Source: Alkaliphilus metalliredigens QYMF (lineage in GTDB: Bacteria; Bacillota; Clostridia; Peptostreptococcales; Natronincolaceae). Taken from it: a DNA stretch of 64,000 bases. Below are positions 49,167 through 57,530 of the stretch, piece by piece; position 1 is the first letter of the stretch; each line of letters begins with the position of its first letter. The stretch covers positions 248,001 through 312,000 of the forward strand of contig NC_009633.1 of the NCBI RefSeq assembly GCF_000016985.1, given 5' to 3'. Position numbers and translations under genes: made by a program. A model generated the notes under the pieces. The model saw nothing but the letters and a program-made list of their open reading frames with translations, was not told the origin of the DNA and made no database searches.

Positions 49167-49820
49167 ATGAAAAATGATGCATTACGTGCCTCGGTCCTGA
49201 GTGCAAAAATCATTTCCAATGCAAGTCCTGATATGATAAAGGAACTAAAGCTAGAGCCGGGACATAGGAGTATTGGAATCCTTACAGCTGATAGTGACGA
49301 TGTGCTTTATACAGCTCTGGATGAAGCCACGAAAAAAGCAGATATTAAAGTGGCTTATGCAAAGTCCTTTTATGGGGGGGCGGCCAATGCCAATACCAAG
49401 TTGGCAGGAGAGGTCATTGGCATCATCTCTGGACCGAATCCCGCTGAAGTAAGAAGTGGATTGGATGCTGTAATCGATTTTGCTGAAAATAATGCTTGCT
49501 TTTATAGTGCAAATGAGGATGATTCCATTGCCTATTATGCCCATTGTATCTCTAGAACAGGATCTTATTTATCCGAGGTTGCAGGAATCAAAGAGGGTGA
49601 AGCCATAGCCTATGTGATCGCTCCTCCCATGGAAGCAATATATGCCCTAGATGCTGCCATGAAAGCAGCGGATGTTGAAATGGTATGTTTCTATGGACCT
49701 CCTTCTGAAACCAATTTTGGTGGGGGATTATTGACTGGAAGCCAATCTGCATGTAAAGCTGCATGCGATGCTTTTGCTGAAGCTGTTAAGTTTGTGGCGG
49801 ATAATCCTACAAAATATTAA
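49167..49820 (+). CDS. eutL: Shell protein EutL (tandem BMC trimer)
   Basis: The 217-residue protein starts at the ATG at 49167, with GGAGTG upstream. It contains two BMC folds and the EutL landmarks ASVLSAKIISNASPDMIKELKL, SFYGGAANANTKLAGEVIGIISGPNPAEVRSGLD and CFYGPPSETNFGGGLLTGSQSACKAACDAF. EutL trimers form gated pores that may pass large substrates such as cofactors. It sits between eutC and a BMC-H gene with a long tail. Confidence 0.95.
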   Translation: MKNDALRASVLSAKIISNASPDMIKELKLEPGHRSIGILTADSDDVLYTALDEATKKADIKVAYAKSFYGGAANANTKLAGEVIGIISGPNPAEVRSGLDAVIDFAENNACFYSANEDDSIAYYAHCISRTGSYLSEVAGIKEGEAIAYVIAPPMEAIYALDAAMKAADVEMVCFYGPPSETNFGGGLLTGSQSACKAACDAFAEAVKFVADNPTKY

Positions 49821-49837
49821 AGTGAGTTGAGTTTATT

Positions 49838-50458
49838 ATGAGTAACAACGCATTGGGACTTTTAGAAACCTACGGCTACACTCCGTCAATTGTAGCACTG
49901 GACGCTGCCTTGAAGACAGCAAATGTGACATTGAAGGACTTTCAAATCACTGGTGGTGGGCTGGTGACCATGATGGTGGAGGGAGATGTGGCAGCTGTTC
50001 AAGCGGCTATTGAAGCTGGAAACATAGCGGCAGAAACCATAGGCCGTGTGATTTCCCAGCATGTGATCCCGAGGCCTGATATCGGGTTGAAGTCTTTACT
50101 ACAAAGCCATGAGGGAAAAAATAAACAGCCAGTAGAGGGACCTGTCTCCATCAGCCTAGATGAGGAATCTCAGGAGTTGGAGGAAAAGGAAGCCACTCAG
50201 GAGCTGGAGGAAGCGCCATCTCAGAAATTAGAGGAAGTAGAAATACAAAACAAGAGTGAAAATCCAGGGAATCACCATAATGGAAAAGAGATCAAAATAA
50301 GGTCTAAAAAAGATCTCAATAGAATGAAGGTAGTAGAGCTGAGAAAGATGGCTAGGGGATTAGATGGTTTTTCCATGGAAGCAAAAACCATCAAATTTGC
50401 TAATAAATCAGAGTTGGTAGCCGCTCTATTAAGTCATTTTAGAATGGAGGTAGAATAA
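49838..50458 (+). CDS. eutK: BMC-H shell protein with a Rho_N/SAP-like C-terminal tail (EutK-like)
   Basis: Residues 1-90 are a standard hexameric BMC domain (NALGLLETYGYTPSIVALDA, then KTANVTLKDFQITGGGLVTMMVEGDVAAVQAAIEAG). An acidic low-complexity linker follows (about 105-150, repeated QELEE). The tail (about 160-206) reads KDLNRMKVVELRKMARGLDG and ends with KSELVAALLSHF. This is similar to the Rho N-terminal or SAP helix-extended fold, a nucleic-acid-binding motif. E. coli EutK has a different C-terminal winged helix. So this gene is a functional analogue with an unlike tail, possibly linking shell to nucleic acid or cargo. It ends 1 codon before eutE. Confidence 0.85.
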   Translation: MSNNALGLLETYGYTPSIVALDAALKTANVTLKDFQITGGGLVTMMVEGDVAAVQAAIEAGNIAAETIGRVISQHVIPRPDIGLKSLLQSHEGKNKQPVEGPVSISLDEESQELEEKEATQELEEAPSQKLEEVEIQNKSENPGNHHNGKEIKIRSKKDLNRMKVVELRKMARGLDGFSMEAKTIKFANKSELVAALLSHFRMEVE

Positions 50459-51910
50459 TTGCAATTACAAGATAAGGATTTGTTATCCATACAAGAGGTA
50501 AGAGACATGGTGTCAAAAGCCAATAAGGCTCAGACGGAATTCTCTAAGTTCAGCCAAGAGGCCATTGATGAAATCGTCTATGGGATGAAGCAAGCTGCCT
50601 ATAGCCAAGCAGAATTTCTTGGGAAATTTGCCTCTGAGGAAACAGGGTTTGGAAAATGGCAGGACAAGAAAACAAAAAATGAAATTGCCAGTGAAGGTGT
50701 ATATAATCATATTCAAAACATGAAAACCATTGGTGTGATACATGAGGACGCTGAAAAGAAGATTGTTGAAATTGGAACACCGGTGGGGACGATTGCAGCA
50801 TTGATTCCCTCTACGAATCCAACTTCCACTGTCATCTATAAAGCACTTATTGCTTTAAAATCTGGTAATGCCATTATTTTCAGTCCACATCCAAGTGGAT
50901 TGAAAAGTATTTTGAAGACAGTAGAGATTTTAAATAAAGCTGCTGTAGAGGCGGGAGCACCAGATGGTTTACTCCATTGCATGACCCTGCCAAGCATGGA
51001 GGGAACTAGCGAGCTGATGAAGCATAGTGGTGTGGATTTGATTTTAGCCACTGGAGGTTCGGCCATGGTGAAGGCTGCCTATAGCTCTGGAACACCAGCC
51101 CTAGGAGTTGGACCTGGTAATGTTCCTGTATTTATTGAAAGAAGTGCTGATATAAAAGAAGCAATAGGGAAAATATTTTCCAGTAAGACCTTTGACAATG
51201 GAACTGTATGTGCATCGGAGCAAGCCATTGTCACAGAAAGATGCATTAGTGAAAAGGTGAAGGAAGAAGTAAAACGCCAAGGTGGGTACTTTCTAGTTGG
51301 AGAGCAGCTGGAAAAGGTAACCGCAATCATGGAGACTGTCACAGGGGGAATGAATCCTAAAATTGTAGGAAGGTCTGCCCAAGATATTGCAACAATTGCA
51401 GGAATTGAAATTCCAAAGGAGACAAAAATACTTCTCTGTGAAGAACAAAATGTTGGGAAGAATGTTCCTTTTTCTAAGGAAAAGCTGACTGCCCTTTTAG
51501 GGTTCTATACAGTGGAAGATTGGCAGAAAGGCTGTGAGCTTTGCTACGCCCTATTAGAAAATGGGGGCCTAGGACATACCCTGGCCATTCATTCTCAGGA
51601 TGAATCCATTATTAGGGAGTTTGCTCTTAAAAAGCCAGTTTCTAGAATCCTAGTCAACACCCCATCAACCCAAGGTGCCATTGGGCTTAGCACGAACCTA
51701 GCACCATCCTTTACCTTAGGCTGTGGAGCTATTGGTGGAAGTGCTACATCAGATAATGTGGGACCGATGAACTTGATCAATATCCGAAGAATGGCCTATG
51801 GAATAGACGATTGTAGAGAAAGAGAAACCCAAGATTCAAAAGAATTAAGTAGTATAGATATTGAAGTAATTACCCAATTAGTAATGGAAAGTTTAAAAAA
51901 TAAAATATAA
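50459..51910 (+). CDS. eutE: Acetaldehyde dehydrogenase (CoA-acylating) EutE
   Basis: The 483-residue aldehyde dehydrogenase starts at TTG directly after the eutK stop (GGAGGTAG upstream). The N-terminal helix (LSIQEVRDMVSKANKAQ) is a typical encapsulation peptide. The body includes the VGTPVGTIAALIPSTNPTST and LATGGSAMVKAAYSSGTPALGVGPGNVPVFIE motifs, catalytic Cys251 in FDNGTVCASEQAIV, and the C-terminal NLAPSFTLGCGAIGGS. It oxidises acetaldehyde with CoA and NAD+ to acetyl-CoA, recycling cofactor together with EutG and PduL. Confidence 0.96.
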   Translation: MQLQDKDLLSIQEVRDMVSKANKAQTEFSKFSQEAIDEIVYGMKQAAYSQAEFLGKFASEETGFGKWQDKKTKNEIASEGVYNHIQNMKTIGVIHEDAEKKIVEIGTPVGTIAALIPSTNPTSTVIYKALIALKSGNAIIFSPHPSGLKSILKTVEILNKAAVEAGAPDGLLHCMTLPSMEGTSELMKHSGVDLILATGGSAMVKAAYSSGTPALGVGPGNVPVFIERSADIKEAIGKIFSSKTFDNGTVCASEQAIVTERCISEKVKEEVKRQGGYFLVGEQLEKVTAIMETVTGGMNPKIVGRSAQDIATIAGIEIPKETKILLCEEQNVGKNVPFSKEKLTALLGFYTVEDWQKGCELCYALLENGGLGHTLAIHSQDESIIREFALKKPVSRILVNTPSTQGAIGLSTNLAPSFTLGCGAIGGSATSDNVGPMNLINIRRMAYGIDDCRERETQDSKELSSIDIEVITQLVMESLKNKI

Positions 51911-51933
51911 CTAACTTAGAGGAGGAATTTTAA

Positions 51934-52218
51934 ATGGCAATTTCAAACGCGTTAGGAATGATTGAAACAAAAGGATTAGTAGGTGCAATTGAGGCAGCAG
52001 ATGCAATGGTGAAGGCTGCAAATGTAACATTATTAGGTAAAGAACATGTTGGTGGTGGTTTAGTCACAGTAATGGTAAGAGGAGATGTTGGTGCAGTTAA
52101 AGCGGCAACAGATGCTGGAGCCGCAGCTGCAGAGAGAGTGGGAGAACTAATGTCTGTACACGTGATTCCAAGACCTCATGGTGAAGTGGAAACGATTCTT
52201 CCGCAAATCAAAGAATAA
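51934..52218 (+). CDS. eutM: Major hexameric shell protein EutM
   Basis: The 94-residue single BMC-H protein ([18 protein letters not shown], then the [38 protein letters not shown] stretch and [18 protein letters not shown]) is the canonical PduA/EutM type. EutM hexamers tile the shell facets and give the small central pore. It has a strong GAGGAGG ribosome site and is followed by a hairpin, fitting high expression. Confidence 0.96.
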   Translation: MAISNALGMIETKGLVGAIEAADAMVKAANVTLLGKEHVGGGLVTVMVRGDVGAVKAATDAGAAAAERVGELMSVHVIPRPHGEVETILPQIKE

Positions 52219-52227
52219 AGATAAGCT

Positions 52228-52260
52228 CCTCCTGGATCAATGCTTGATCTGGGAGGTTTT
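52228..52260 (+). terminator. Intra-operon attenuator hairpin after eutM
   Basis: CCTCCTGGATCAA (52228-52240) pairs with TTGATCTGGGAGG (52244-52256), with two G-U pairs and a 3-base loop, followed by TTTT. It probably lets only part of the transcripts proceed to the next genes, or protects the upstream mRNA, so that the abundant shell protein is over-represented. Confidence 0.65.
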
Positions 52261-52283
52261 AATTGATAAAAGGGAGGGATCCT

Positions 52284-53057
52284 ATGAAGGTTTTGACAGA
52301 AACCAGTCTTCGAATGGAGTTCAAAAACAAGTTTCCAAAAACCTATTCGATCAATTCGGGGATATTAGTAACGCCTTCAGCGAAGCAATATTTAAAGGAA
52401 AAGAGAATAGAGCTAATCGTAGAAGAAGAACAGGATCTAGAAAAACAAGAGGTGGTATCAACAGACCCAAAGGAAGTAAATCAAAAACAAAAACAACAGG
52501 TCCTTCCTAAATACAAATGTTATTTTAGTGGAGGATTTTTTGAAAGTAAGCCTGAGCATATGACGCAGCTACATGGAAATTTTCTAGTCAATAAGGATCA
52601 TCCTAGAATTGTACTCAGAGGGAAGCTAGACAGTTTTCAGGCTCAGATTTTAGAGGTGCAGGTAATTTTAAATAATCGCAAGGAGAAAAAGCTTCTAGCA
52701 GATTTATCCGAAGTACTCACATTTGTTAGAAGTATTTTAAGAGCCGAAGTGCTAGAGGAGCCCTTTAACCAATGTGAAATATTGGGATTAGGGGAGGCGG
52801 AGTTAAGAAAAATGTCCCACAATCCAGAGCAGTTTTTTGATGTCAATCATTTTCTTCCAGATTATTCTATGGGAACAGTATTGATAAAATTAAATTCATT
52901 GAGAAGTGCTGCTAGAGAAGTGGAGATAGTGGGGGTCAAAGCCTTTACTGGAGCCAATGGAGATATAAAAAGAGTCGATATGATTCAAGCACTGAATCGA
53001 CTCAGTAGCTGTTTGTATATTATGATGTGCCGCTGGCAAGGTGGGTACTACAAGTAG
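52284..53057 (+). CDS. eutT: Cobalamin adenosyltransferase EutT
   Basis: The 257-residue protein starts at the ATG at 52284, with GGGAGGGA at 52272; the longer frame from 52263 lacks such a site. It has the Firmicute EutT layout: an N-terminal FKNKFPKTYSINSGILVTPSAKQYLKEKRIELI, then an adenosyltransferase domain with RLNSLRSAAREVE-like KLNSLRSAAREVEIVGVKAF and ALNRLSSCLYIMM. It converts cob(I)alamin to adenosylcobalamin for EutBC. PduS encoded downstream may supply the reduced form. Confidence 0.9.
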   Translation: MKVLTETSLRMEFKNKFPKTYSINSGILVTPSAKQYLKEKRIELIVEEEQDLEKQEVVSTDPKEVNQKQKQQVLPKYKCYFSGGFFESKPEHMTQLHGNFLVNKDHPRIVLRGKLDSFQAQILEVQVILNNRKEKKLLADLSEVLTFVRSILRAEVLEEPFNQCEILGLGEAELRKMSHNPEQFFDVNHFLPDYSMGTVLIKLNSLRSAAREVEIVGVKAFTGANGDIKRVDMIQALNRLSSCLYIMMCRWQGGYYK

Positions 53058-53075
53058 GAGGTGTAGAAGCTAGCC

Positions 53076-53714
53076 ATGAAGGAAGAACAGATTAAGCAAA
53101 TTGTAGAGCAGGTTATTAAGACATTTGAAGAGGCTCAATCAGTCCCAATGGAAGTTCCAGTGGAAGTTTCTGCTAGACACATCCATTTGAGCAAAGAACA
53201 CATTTCGTTGCTATTTGGAAGCGAAGATCAATTGAGTATAATAAAAGAATTGTCCCAGCCCGGGCAATTCCAATATGATAAACGAGTTACATTAATTGGA
53301 CCTAAGGGGTCCATTGGAAATGTTGCTATTTTAGGACCTAGTCGAGATGAAACCCAAGTGGAAATATCCTATACTGATGCGAGAGCCCTGGGAATCAAAC
53401 CGCCCCTTAGGGAGTCGGGAGATTTACAGGATACAGCGGGAATTATTATTGCGACGGGACATAAGGCCATCAATTTAGAGGGAGGGGTCATGATTGCCAA
53501 ACGACACATTCATATGACACCTAAGGATGCTGAAGTCTTTCATGTAAAGGATGGAGAGCACGTGAAGGTGAGGATTGAAAGTAAGCGGCCTATTGTTTTG
53601 GAGGATGTCCTGGTGAGGGTCAATGAAAAATACGGGTTAAGTATGCATATTGATCATGATGAAGGAAATGCTGCGGCCTATCAGCCGGGAACCACAGGGA
53701 AAATGATAAAATAA
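53076..53714 (+). CDS. pduL: Phosphate propanoyl/acetyltransferase PduL (EutD role)
   Basis: The 212-residue PduL-type enzyme has two His-rich beta barrels. SARHIHLSKEHISLLFG and KRHIHMTPKDAE carry the zinc-binding histidines, and SMHIDHDEGNAA is the family's C-terminal motif. The N-terminal helix (EEQIKQIVEQVIKTFEE) looks like an encapsulation peptide. It turns acetyl-CoA into acetyl phosphate and regenerates CoA for EutE. It replaces the Pta-type EutD of enteric eut operons. AAGTAGGAGGTG lies upstream. Confidence 0.93.
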   Translation: MKEEQIKQIVEQVIKTFEEAQSVPMEVPVEVSARHIHLSKEHISLLFGSEDQLSIIKELSQPGQFQYDKRVTLIGPKGSIGNVAILGPSRDETQVEISYTDARALGIKPPLRESGDLQDTAGIIIATGHKAINLEGGVMIAKRHIHMTPKDAEVFHVKDGEHVKVRIESKRPIVLEDVLVRVNEKYGLSMHIDHDEGNAAAYQPGTTGKMIK

Positions 53715-53729
53715 TTGGAGGGTTAACAA

Positions 53730-54551
53730 GTGGATTTCACACAAGTAAATGATCTGGTGAGCCAAGTTGAAAAATCGATTCATGAGACTTTTCCCTTTGA
53801 TAGAAGCAAGGAGCTATTGGTAGGGGTTGATTTAGGAACAGCATATGTTGTGATTGTGGTACTAGATCAACAGAATAATCCAATTGCCTGTGAAATGGAA
53901 TTTGCTCAGGTGGTAAGGGATGGTCTAGTGGTGGACTATATAGGAGCCACTCAAATTGTACGGAAACTTAAGGAAAAGCTAGAGAAGAGGCTTGGACAGT
54001 CTTTGCTGAAAGCAGCCATTGCCTTGCCACCGGGGACGGGGTCAAAGGATAGTAGAACCCATAACTATGTGGTGGAGGGGGCAGGGCTAGAGGTTGTGTC
54101 TGTTGTAGATGAGCCCACTGCTGCTAATAATGTTCTTCAAGTAAAAAATGGCGTGATTGTTGATATTGGTGGGGGGACGACGGGTTTATCCATTATTAAA
54201 AATGATGAGGTTATCCATACTGTGGATGAAGCCACAGGGGGAACTCATCTTAGTCTGGTCCTAGCGGGCAATTACCGTGTGAAGTTTGAAGAGGCGGAGA
54301 AAATCAAAAAAGATCCAACACGGAAAAAAGAAGTATTAGCCATTGTAAGGCCTGTAATTCAAAAAATGGCATCGATTATTCAAAACAATATAGTGGATTA
54401 TGATGTAGAGACAATTTATTTAGTAGGGGGAACCTGTTGCTTAGACGGCTTTGAAGATGTAGTTGAAAAAGAGACGGGAATTTCCACCCAAAAACCACAT
54501 AACCCTTTTTTGGTGACCCCCTTAGGGATTGCTATGAATTGTAGAGAATAG
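53730..54551 (+). CDS. eutJ: EutJ, Hsp70-like chaperone of the ethanolamine locus
   Basis: The 273-residue protein has the actin/Hsp70 ATPase fold without an Hsp70 substrate domain. It shows LVGVDLGTAYVVIVVLD, AIALPPGTG, VSVVDEPTAANNVL, GVIVDIGGGTTGLSIIKN and IYLVGGTCCLDGFEDV. It starts at GTG with GGAGGG upstream. EutJ is thought to help assemble or maintain the compartment enzymes, but its exact role is not established. It lies between pduL and the Firmicute-specific eut hypothetical gene. Confidence 0.92.
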   Translation: MDFTQVNDLVSQVEKSIHETFPFDRSKELLVGVDLGTAYVVIVVLDQQNNPIACEMEFAQVVRDGLVVDYIGATQIVRKLKEKLEKRLGQSLLKAAIALPPGTGSKDSRTHNYVVEGAGLEVVSVVDEPTAANNVLQVKNGVIVDIGGGTTGLSIIKNDEVIHTVDEATGGTHLSLVLAGNYRVKFEEAEKIKKDPTRKKEVLAIVRPVIQKMASIIQNNIVDYDVETIYLVGGTCCLDGFEDVVEKETGISTQKPHNPFLVTPLGIAMNCRE

Positions 54552-54562
54552 GGAGTGATTTA

Positions 54563-55300
54563 ATGGAGATAGAAGTATTGGTTCAAAAGATAACAGAGGA
54601 AGTAATGAAACAGCTTAAAGGAAGACAAAAAAATGAAAAACCTCAATTCTCGAAAAAAGCCCTGATACTTTCGGATAAAAATCCAATAAACAAACAAGAG
54701 ATAAGGCAATTGGAGACCATGGGGGTTGAATGTGTATCTTTAGGAGAATGTCCTGAAGATGAAATAAGAAACATGGATTATATTATCCTGTTGACCCTGC
54801 CCTTAAGCAGTTTAAGCTATATTGCTAGAGGGGTTGAGGGAGATGAGATTTCTAAAGGTGCCATTGGAGGTCTGTTATATGGAAAAGAGATTTTTGTTTT
54901 GTGTGAAGGAATAGAGCACAGAAAGTTTGAACAAACCAGTCAGCATCATTTCTATCAGATGTATATGGACTATGAAAAGAAGCTGCAGGGCTTTGGTGTT
55001 AAAATAGGGACCCTAAAGAAAATATTGTCTCTTCTTAACCAAAAACCACAGCAGGAGCAATCCTCCACAGAAGCGATAAAGCAAGCTGAAGAAATCAGAA
55101 AAACTGAAGAATCAGTGAAAACAGAGCAAGTAGATGAAAAAGAAAGCCCTTTGATAAGTAATAAACTGATTACTGAGAATACATTGAAGGAAATGGGCTG
55201 CAGAGAAAAAAGCAGGATTTCCATTACTGCAAAGGCAATCGTTACCCCCATGGCAAATGATTATATTAGAATGATGAAGATACAAGTTATTAGAGTGTAG
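54563..55300 (+). CDS. Ethanolamine-operon protein of unknown function (Firmicute eut_hyp type)
   Basis: The 245-residue protein starts with an amphipathic helix (EIEVLVQKITEEVMKQLKG), like those that target cargo to the compartment. It continues with a Rossmann-like part (KALILSDKNPINKQEIRQLE, MDYIILLTLPLSSLSYIARG, GLLYGKEIFVLCEG). After a Glu-rich linker it ends with KGTRISITAKAIVTPMANDYIRM-like residues, also found in EutT and EutQ-type N-termini. The family is known from clostridial eut operons (TIGR02536, from memory). No activity is known. A flavoprotein-like or scaffold role is possible. Confidence 0.8.
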   Translation: MEIEVLVQKITEEVMKQLKGRQKNEKPQFSKKALILSDKNPINKQEIRQLETMGVECVSLGECPEDEIRNMDYIILLTLPLSSLSYIARGVEGDEISKGAIGGLLYGKEIFVLCEGIEHRKFEQTSQHHFYQMYMDYEKKLQGFGVKIGTLKKILSLLNQKPQQEQSSTEAIKQAEEIRKTEESVKTEQVDEKESPLISNKLITENTLKEMGCREKSRISITAKAIVTPMANDYIRMMKIQVIRV

Positions 55301-55318
55301 TGAGGAAGGAAGATTGAA

Positions 55319-55603
55319 TTGATTATAGGAAAGGTAATCGGTAATGTATGGGCCACTAGAAAAGATGAAACCTTAAATGGGTTAAAGCTTTTAGTGATTG
55401 AATCCATAGATTATGGTAGAAACCAAAGAGGAGAGTCCTTTGTAGCAGTGGACGGCGTCGGTGCGGGCATTGGAGAACGGGTCTTGGTTGTAAAAGGAAA
55501 TGCCGCAAGGAAGGCCCTTCAAAAAGAGGGTGCGGCGGTGGATGCCACAATAGTAGGGATCATAGATGAGGTAGAAGTGACATTACAAAATAACAGTGAG
55601 TAA
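55319..55603 (+). CDS. eutN: Pentameric vertex protein EutN
   Basis: The 94-residue BMC-P/EutN-CcmL family protein (IIGKVIGNVWATRKDETLNG, VIESIDYGRNQRGESFVAVDGVGAGIGERVLVVKG, DATIVGIIDEVEV) forms pentamers that cap the shell vertices. The TTG start follows GAGGAAGGA. The length is usual. It is 11 bases before pduS. Confidence 0.95.
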   Translation: MIIGKVIGNVWATRKDETLNGLKLLVIESIDYGRNQRGESFVAVDGVGAGIGERVLVVKGNAARKALQKEGAAVDATIVGIIDEVEVTLQNNSE

Positions 55604-55614
55604 GGGGGGGGACG

Positions 55615-56961
55615 ATGGATATTTTAGAAAAGATATTTGAAGCCGGCGTTGTTGGAGCAGGTGGAGCTGGTTTTCCAACCCATATTAAGCTTGATGGTGT
55701 GGCAGAGTACCTACTGGTTAATGCAGTGGAGTGCGAACCCCTACTAGAAACCGATAAGTTTATCACACGACATAAGAGTGAAGAAATTATTAAAGCCATG
55801 GAAATCATGGGGAATCACATCCAAGCAAAGGAAATGGTTATTGGGTTAAAGAAAAAAAACACCAAAGAAATTCAAGCACTAAGAGAAGCGATACAATGCT
55901 TGAAATCTAAGGTAACACTTCATTTGGTTGAAAATTTTTATCCCGCAGGGGATGAGCAAATGCTAGTCTACGAAATCACCAAAAGGCAAGTACCTCCAGG
56001 GGGAATCCCTAAGGATGTGGGTGTTGTGGTATGTAATGTAGGGACAGTGGTCAATATTTATGAAGCCTTAAATGAAAAACCTGTTACTCATAAATTGGTG
56101 ACGATCTTAGGAGAAGTGAAAAACCCCTCTATGGTGTACGCACCTATTGGAACTCCCATTGAGAAGTGTATCGAAATGGTGGGAGGACCAACCATACAGG
56201 CGTATCGCATTGTCCTAGGGGGGCCCATGATGGGCAGGGTAATCGAAAAAAGTCAGTTAAATCAAGAGGTGGTCACCAAGACAACCGGTGGGATCATTGT
56301 ACTTCCTGAAGAACATTTTATGTTAAGGGATAAACAACAGGATTTGACACAAATGATTAATAGAAGTCGATCTACTTGTATCCAATGCTCTCTTTGTACG
56401 GATCTATGTCCAAGAAATTTAATTGGCCATCCCCTACGACCCCATCGAATCATGAGAACCCTGTCGGGAGATAAGGAGCAGTATGGGGTACTGAAGGAAG
56501 CCCTTTTATGCTGTGAGTGCGGTGTATGCGAGGTATATGCCTGTCCCATGGGGCAAACTCCAAAAAACATTAACGTAGAAATCAAAAATCTTCTTCGCCA
56601 GGAGGGCATAAGATATTCAGATACATCCGTGAAAAATGAAGTTAATGGGATGCGTGAATATAGAAAAGTGCCAGCTGAAAGACTTTTAGCTAGATTAGAG
56701 CTTTCTGGGTATGCAGATCAGGTTAAGGATGGGTACTGTTCTATTGAGCCTCATCGGGTAAAAATACCACTGAAACAACACATTGGAAAGCCTGCAACAC
56801 CTATTGTTGAGGTGGGAAGTTTAGTAGAAAAAGGGCAATTGATTGCCAGGGTAAATGCAGGGGATTTAGGAGCTAATATCCATGCCAGTATGCAAGGTGT
56901 GGTTAGTGAGATCAATGAGTTTATCTGGATTGAGGCTGGAGAAAAGGCGGTGATACAATGA
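55615..56961 (+). CDS. pduS: PduS-like cobalamin reductase (RnfC-like, two 4Fe-4S clusters)
   Basis: The 448-residue protein has an RnfC/NQO1-type SLBB and flavin-binding N-terminal part (VVGAGGAGFPTHIKL, LVNAVECEPLLETDK). Two cluster motifs follow, CIQCSLCTDLCP at about residue 259 and CCECGVCEVYACP at about 300. It ends with a barrel-sandwich domain (IGKPATPIVEVGSLVEKGQLIARV). PduS reduces cobalamin for the adenosyltransferase in propanediol compartments; here it is paired with EutT. The 4-base overlap with pduT fits their known interaction. Confidence 0.93.
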   Translation: MDILEKIFEAGVVGAGGAGFPTHIKLDGVAEYLLVNAVECEPLLETDKFITRHKSEEIIKAMEIMGNHIQAKEMVIGLKKKNTKEIQALREAIQCLKSKVTLHLVENFYPAGDEQMLVYEITKRQVPPGGIPKDVGVVVCNVGTVVNIYEALNEKPVTHKLVTILGEVKNPSMVYAPIGTPIEKCIEMVGGPTIQAYRIVLGGPMMGRVIEKSQLNQEVVTKTTGGIIVLPEEHFMLRDKQQDLTQMINRSRSTCIQCSLCTDLCPRNLIGHPLRPHRIMRTLSGDKEQYGVLKEALLCCECGVCEVYACPMGQTPKNINVEIKNLLRQEGIRYSDTSVKNEVNGMREYRKVPAERLLARLELSGYADQVKDGYCSIEPHRVKIPLKQHIGKPATPIVEVGSLVEKGQLIARVNAGDLGANIHASMQGVVSEINEFIWIEAGEKAVIQ

Positions 56962-57506
56962 TAAAAACCATAGGATTAATAGAATTAAATAGCATTGCCA
57001 AGGGAATAGAAACCGGTGATGCCATGGTTAAGACAGCCAATGTAGAGTTATTAAAGGCCCACTCTGTCTGTCCTGGTAAGTACATTTTACTGATATGCGG
57101 CGATGTGGGAGCTGTTGAAACAGCCATAGAGACTGGAATCAAAATAGGTGGAGGATACGTTGTTGATCATCTCATTTTACCTAGTATACATCCCCAATTA
57201 ATCGATGCCATCCATGGTACCAATAGTGTACAAGAAGTGAGTGCCATTGGGGTGCTGGAATTTTTTAATATCGCCACATCTATTGTTGCGGCAGATGCTG
57301 CTGCCAAGGCTGCTGCTGTAACCCTTATGGAAATTCGCTTAGGTCTTTCTATAGGGGGCAAGTCCTTTGTTACATTATGCGGGGATGTCAGTTCTGTTCA
57401 GGAGGCGGTGGAAGCTGGGGCGACAATAGGTAAGGAAAAGGGGATGTTAGTAGAAAAATGTGTCATTCCATCTCCACGAAAAGAGCTATTTGAAAAACTA
57501 TTATAA
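56958..57506 (+). CDS. pduT: PduT-like tandem-BMC shell protein with a pore Fe-S site
   Basis: The 182-residue protein has two BMC domains. The first has the SVCPGKYILLICGDVGAV segment, where the Cys at about residue 38 is positioned at the trimer pore to hold a 4Fe-4S cluster, as in PduT. The second has VAADAAAKAAAVTLMEIRLGLSIGGKSFVTLCGDVSS. PduT may pass electrons through the shell to PduS. The overlapping start with pduS (ATGATAAAA) suggests coupled translation. Confidence 0.92.
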   Translation: MIKTIGLIELNSIAKGIETGDAMVKTANVELLKAHSVCPGKYILLICGDVGAVETAIETGIKIGGGYVVDHLILPSIHPQLIDAIHGTNSVQEVSAIGVLEFFNIATSIVAADAAAKAAAVTLMEIRLGLSIGGKSFVTLCGDVSSVQEAVEAGATIGKEKGMLVEKCVIPSPRKELFEKLL

Positions 57507-57530
57507 AATTTGAAGGAAGAGGTGTATTGG

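Noticed and set aside
52178-52510. 110-codon open frame overlapping eutM and eutT
   Set aside because: It overlaps two well-supported genes in another frame, and its basic low-complexity tail reflects the acidic linker codons of eutT.
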